Shown: positions 6,082-6,460 of the stretch, piece after piece
Numbering within the stretch: the first letter of the stretch is position 1
Layout: every line of letters starts with the position of its first letter
From: Oscillospiraceae bacterium
Lineage (GTDB): Bacteria > Bacillota > Clostridia > Oscillospirales > Ruminococcaceae
DNA length: 6,460 bases
Direction of reading: 5' to 3'
Assembly: GCA_019423445.1 (NCBI GenBank)
Contig: JAHZBJ010000116.1
Location: forward strand, 1-6,460
The notes under the pieces: generated by a model
Databases searched by the model: none
The model's input: the letters and a program-made list of their open reading frames with translations, nothing else
Told to the model about the DNA's origin: nothing
Position numbers and translations under genes: made by a program

Positions 6082-6092
6082 CTGCCTGTCAA
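6064..6092 (-). promoter_or_regulatory. Consensus sigma-A promoter of the repressor-M56 operon
   Basis: The -35 TTGACA (plus-strand bases 6087-6092) and -10 TATAAT (6064-6069) are perfect consensus hexamers with an ideal 17-base spacer. Transcription should start near 6057, leaving a leader of about 33 bases before the repressor ATG. Such a strong promoter suits an operon normally held down by its own repressor. Confidence 0.9.
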
Positions 6093-6143
6093 GAGGGTAC
6101 GCCCCGGGAAAACAGGCCCCTCTCCGGCAGAAAGAAAAGACGC

Positions 6144-6178
6144 AAAAAGCCCGGGACCAATTTCGGTGCCCGGGCTTT
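6144..6178 (-). terminator. Intrinsic terminator of the partial minus-strand gene
   Basis: Read on the minus strand, AAAGCCCGGG (6178-6169) pairs with CCCGGGCTTT (6155-6146). A bulged base (6168) and an inner ACC/GGT helix close a loop of six bases. A TTTTT run (6148-6144) follows the GC-rich stem. It begins 24 bases after the stop of the gene ending at 6202 and insulates that gene from the repressor promoter. The stretch 6093-6143 between them shows nothing recognisable. Confidence 0.86.
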
Positions 6179-6201
6179 CTATCTTTTGTTAGACGCTGTT
6201 T

Positions 6202-6460
6202 CTATAAATCCTCTTGGAGGGCTCCATATTCCTCTACCACCGCAGCCAGCGCCTCATAAGCGCCCTCTTCCACACGATAGGACCAACCTGAGATTTCCAT
6301 ATCGTAAAGGGTCCCGCTGCCGGAAAGGAGCACCAGGTCCCTGGCACGGCCATCCGACGAAAACGTGATAGAAAGGCTGTCCCGCCCTGTCTCGTAAAGG
6401 GTGATCTGTTCAAAAGGAAGACGCGGCCTTCCCTGGCAGGGGATCTCCTCCATGACTGCT
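6202..6460 (-). CDS. Unidentified protein, C-terminal fragment (gene runs off the window)
   Basis: The minus-strand frame is open from the window edge to the TAG at 6202-6204, showing about 85 residues. An ATG at 6453 exists, but the seven bases before it (AGCAGTC) hold no ribosome site in view and the frame continues upstream without a stop. I therefore take the gene to be truncated by the window. The visible part mixes beta-looking stretches (DSLSITFSSDGRARDLVLLSGSGTLYD, ISGWSYRVEE) with a C-terminal helix (AYEALAAVVEEYGALQEDL). No membrane segment, catalytic motif or family is recognisable. Its own terminator follows, so it is transcribed separately from the repressor operon. Confidence 0.6.
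   Translation of the reverse strand, partial: AVMEEIPCQGRPRLPFEQITLYETGRDSLSITFSSDGRARDLVLLSGSGTLYDMEISGWSYRVEEGAYEALAAVVEEYGALQEDL

Noticed and set aside
1..6460. tRNA, rRNA, CRISPR array, insertion sequence or phage features
   Set aside because: I saw no regularly spaced repeats, no terminal inverted repeats with a transposase and no cloverleaf-like sequence; the hairpins present are explained as terminators and operators.

Overview
The window looks like chromosomal DNA of a GC-rich Gram-positive Firmicute. A gut clostridium of the Oscillospiraceae type is my best guess. The reasons are strong AGGAGG-type ribosome sites, intrinsic hairpin terminators, a BlaI/M56 regulator pair with a large extracytoplasmic C-terminal domain, and an OmpR-type two-component operon. 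This placement is inference from style, not from a marker gene.

Layout. (1) 2-406, plus strand: the last 134 residues of an ABC-transporter ATP-binding subunit (PotA/FbpC-like, TOBE domain), closed by a perfectly palindromic terminator at 447-480. (2) 509-3595, plus strand: a sigma-A-type promoter (TGGACA-17-TAAAAT) followed by an OmpR/PhoB-family response regulator, a sensor histidine kinase overlapping it by ATGA, and a 262-residue single-pass membrane protein of unknown family. A strong hairpin at 3612-3653 separates this operon from the convergent one. (3) 6092 down to 3763, minus strand: a consensus promoter (TTGACA-17-TATAAT) overlapped by two similar dyads, then a BlaI/MecI-family repressor. 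Overlapping that by ATGA is an M56-family (BlaR1/MecR1-like) metallopeptidase gene, split by a one-base frameshift at a run of eight G (coding strand). (4) 6202 to the window end, minus strand: the 3' end of an unidentified gene with its own terminator at 6144-6178.

How they work together. The two-component operon should sense an envelope signal and control transcription; the third protein may act as an accessory outside the membrane. In the second operon, the BlaI-like repressor probably represses its own operon through the two dyads, and the M56 protease would normally relieve this when its outer domain senses something. As read, the protease gene is out of frame exactly at the G8 tract. 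That is a sequencing error, a disabling mutation, or an ON/OFF slippage switch. The protein has no visible penicillin-binding motifs and no beta-lactamase gene lies in the window, so its signal is probably not a beta-lactam sensed in the BlaR1 manner.
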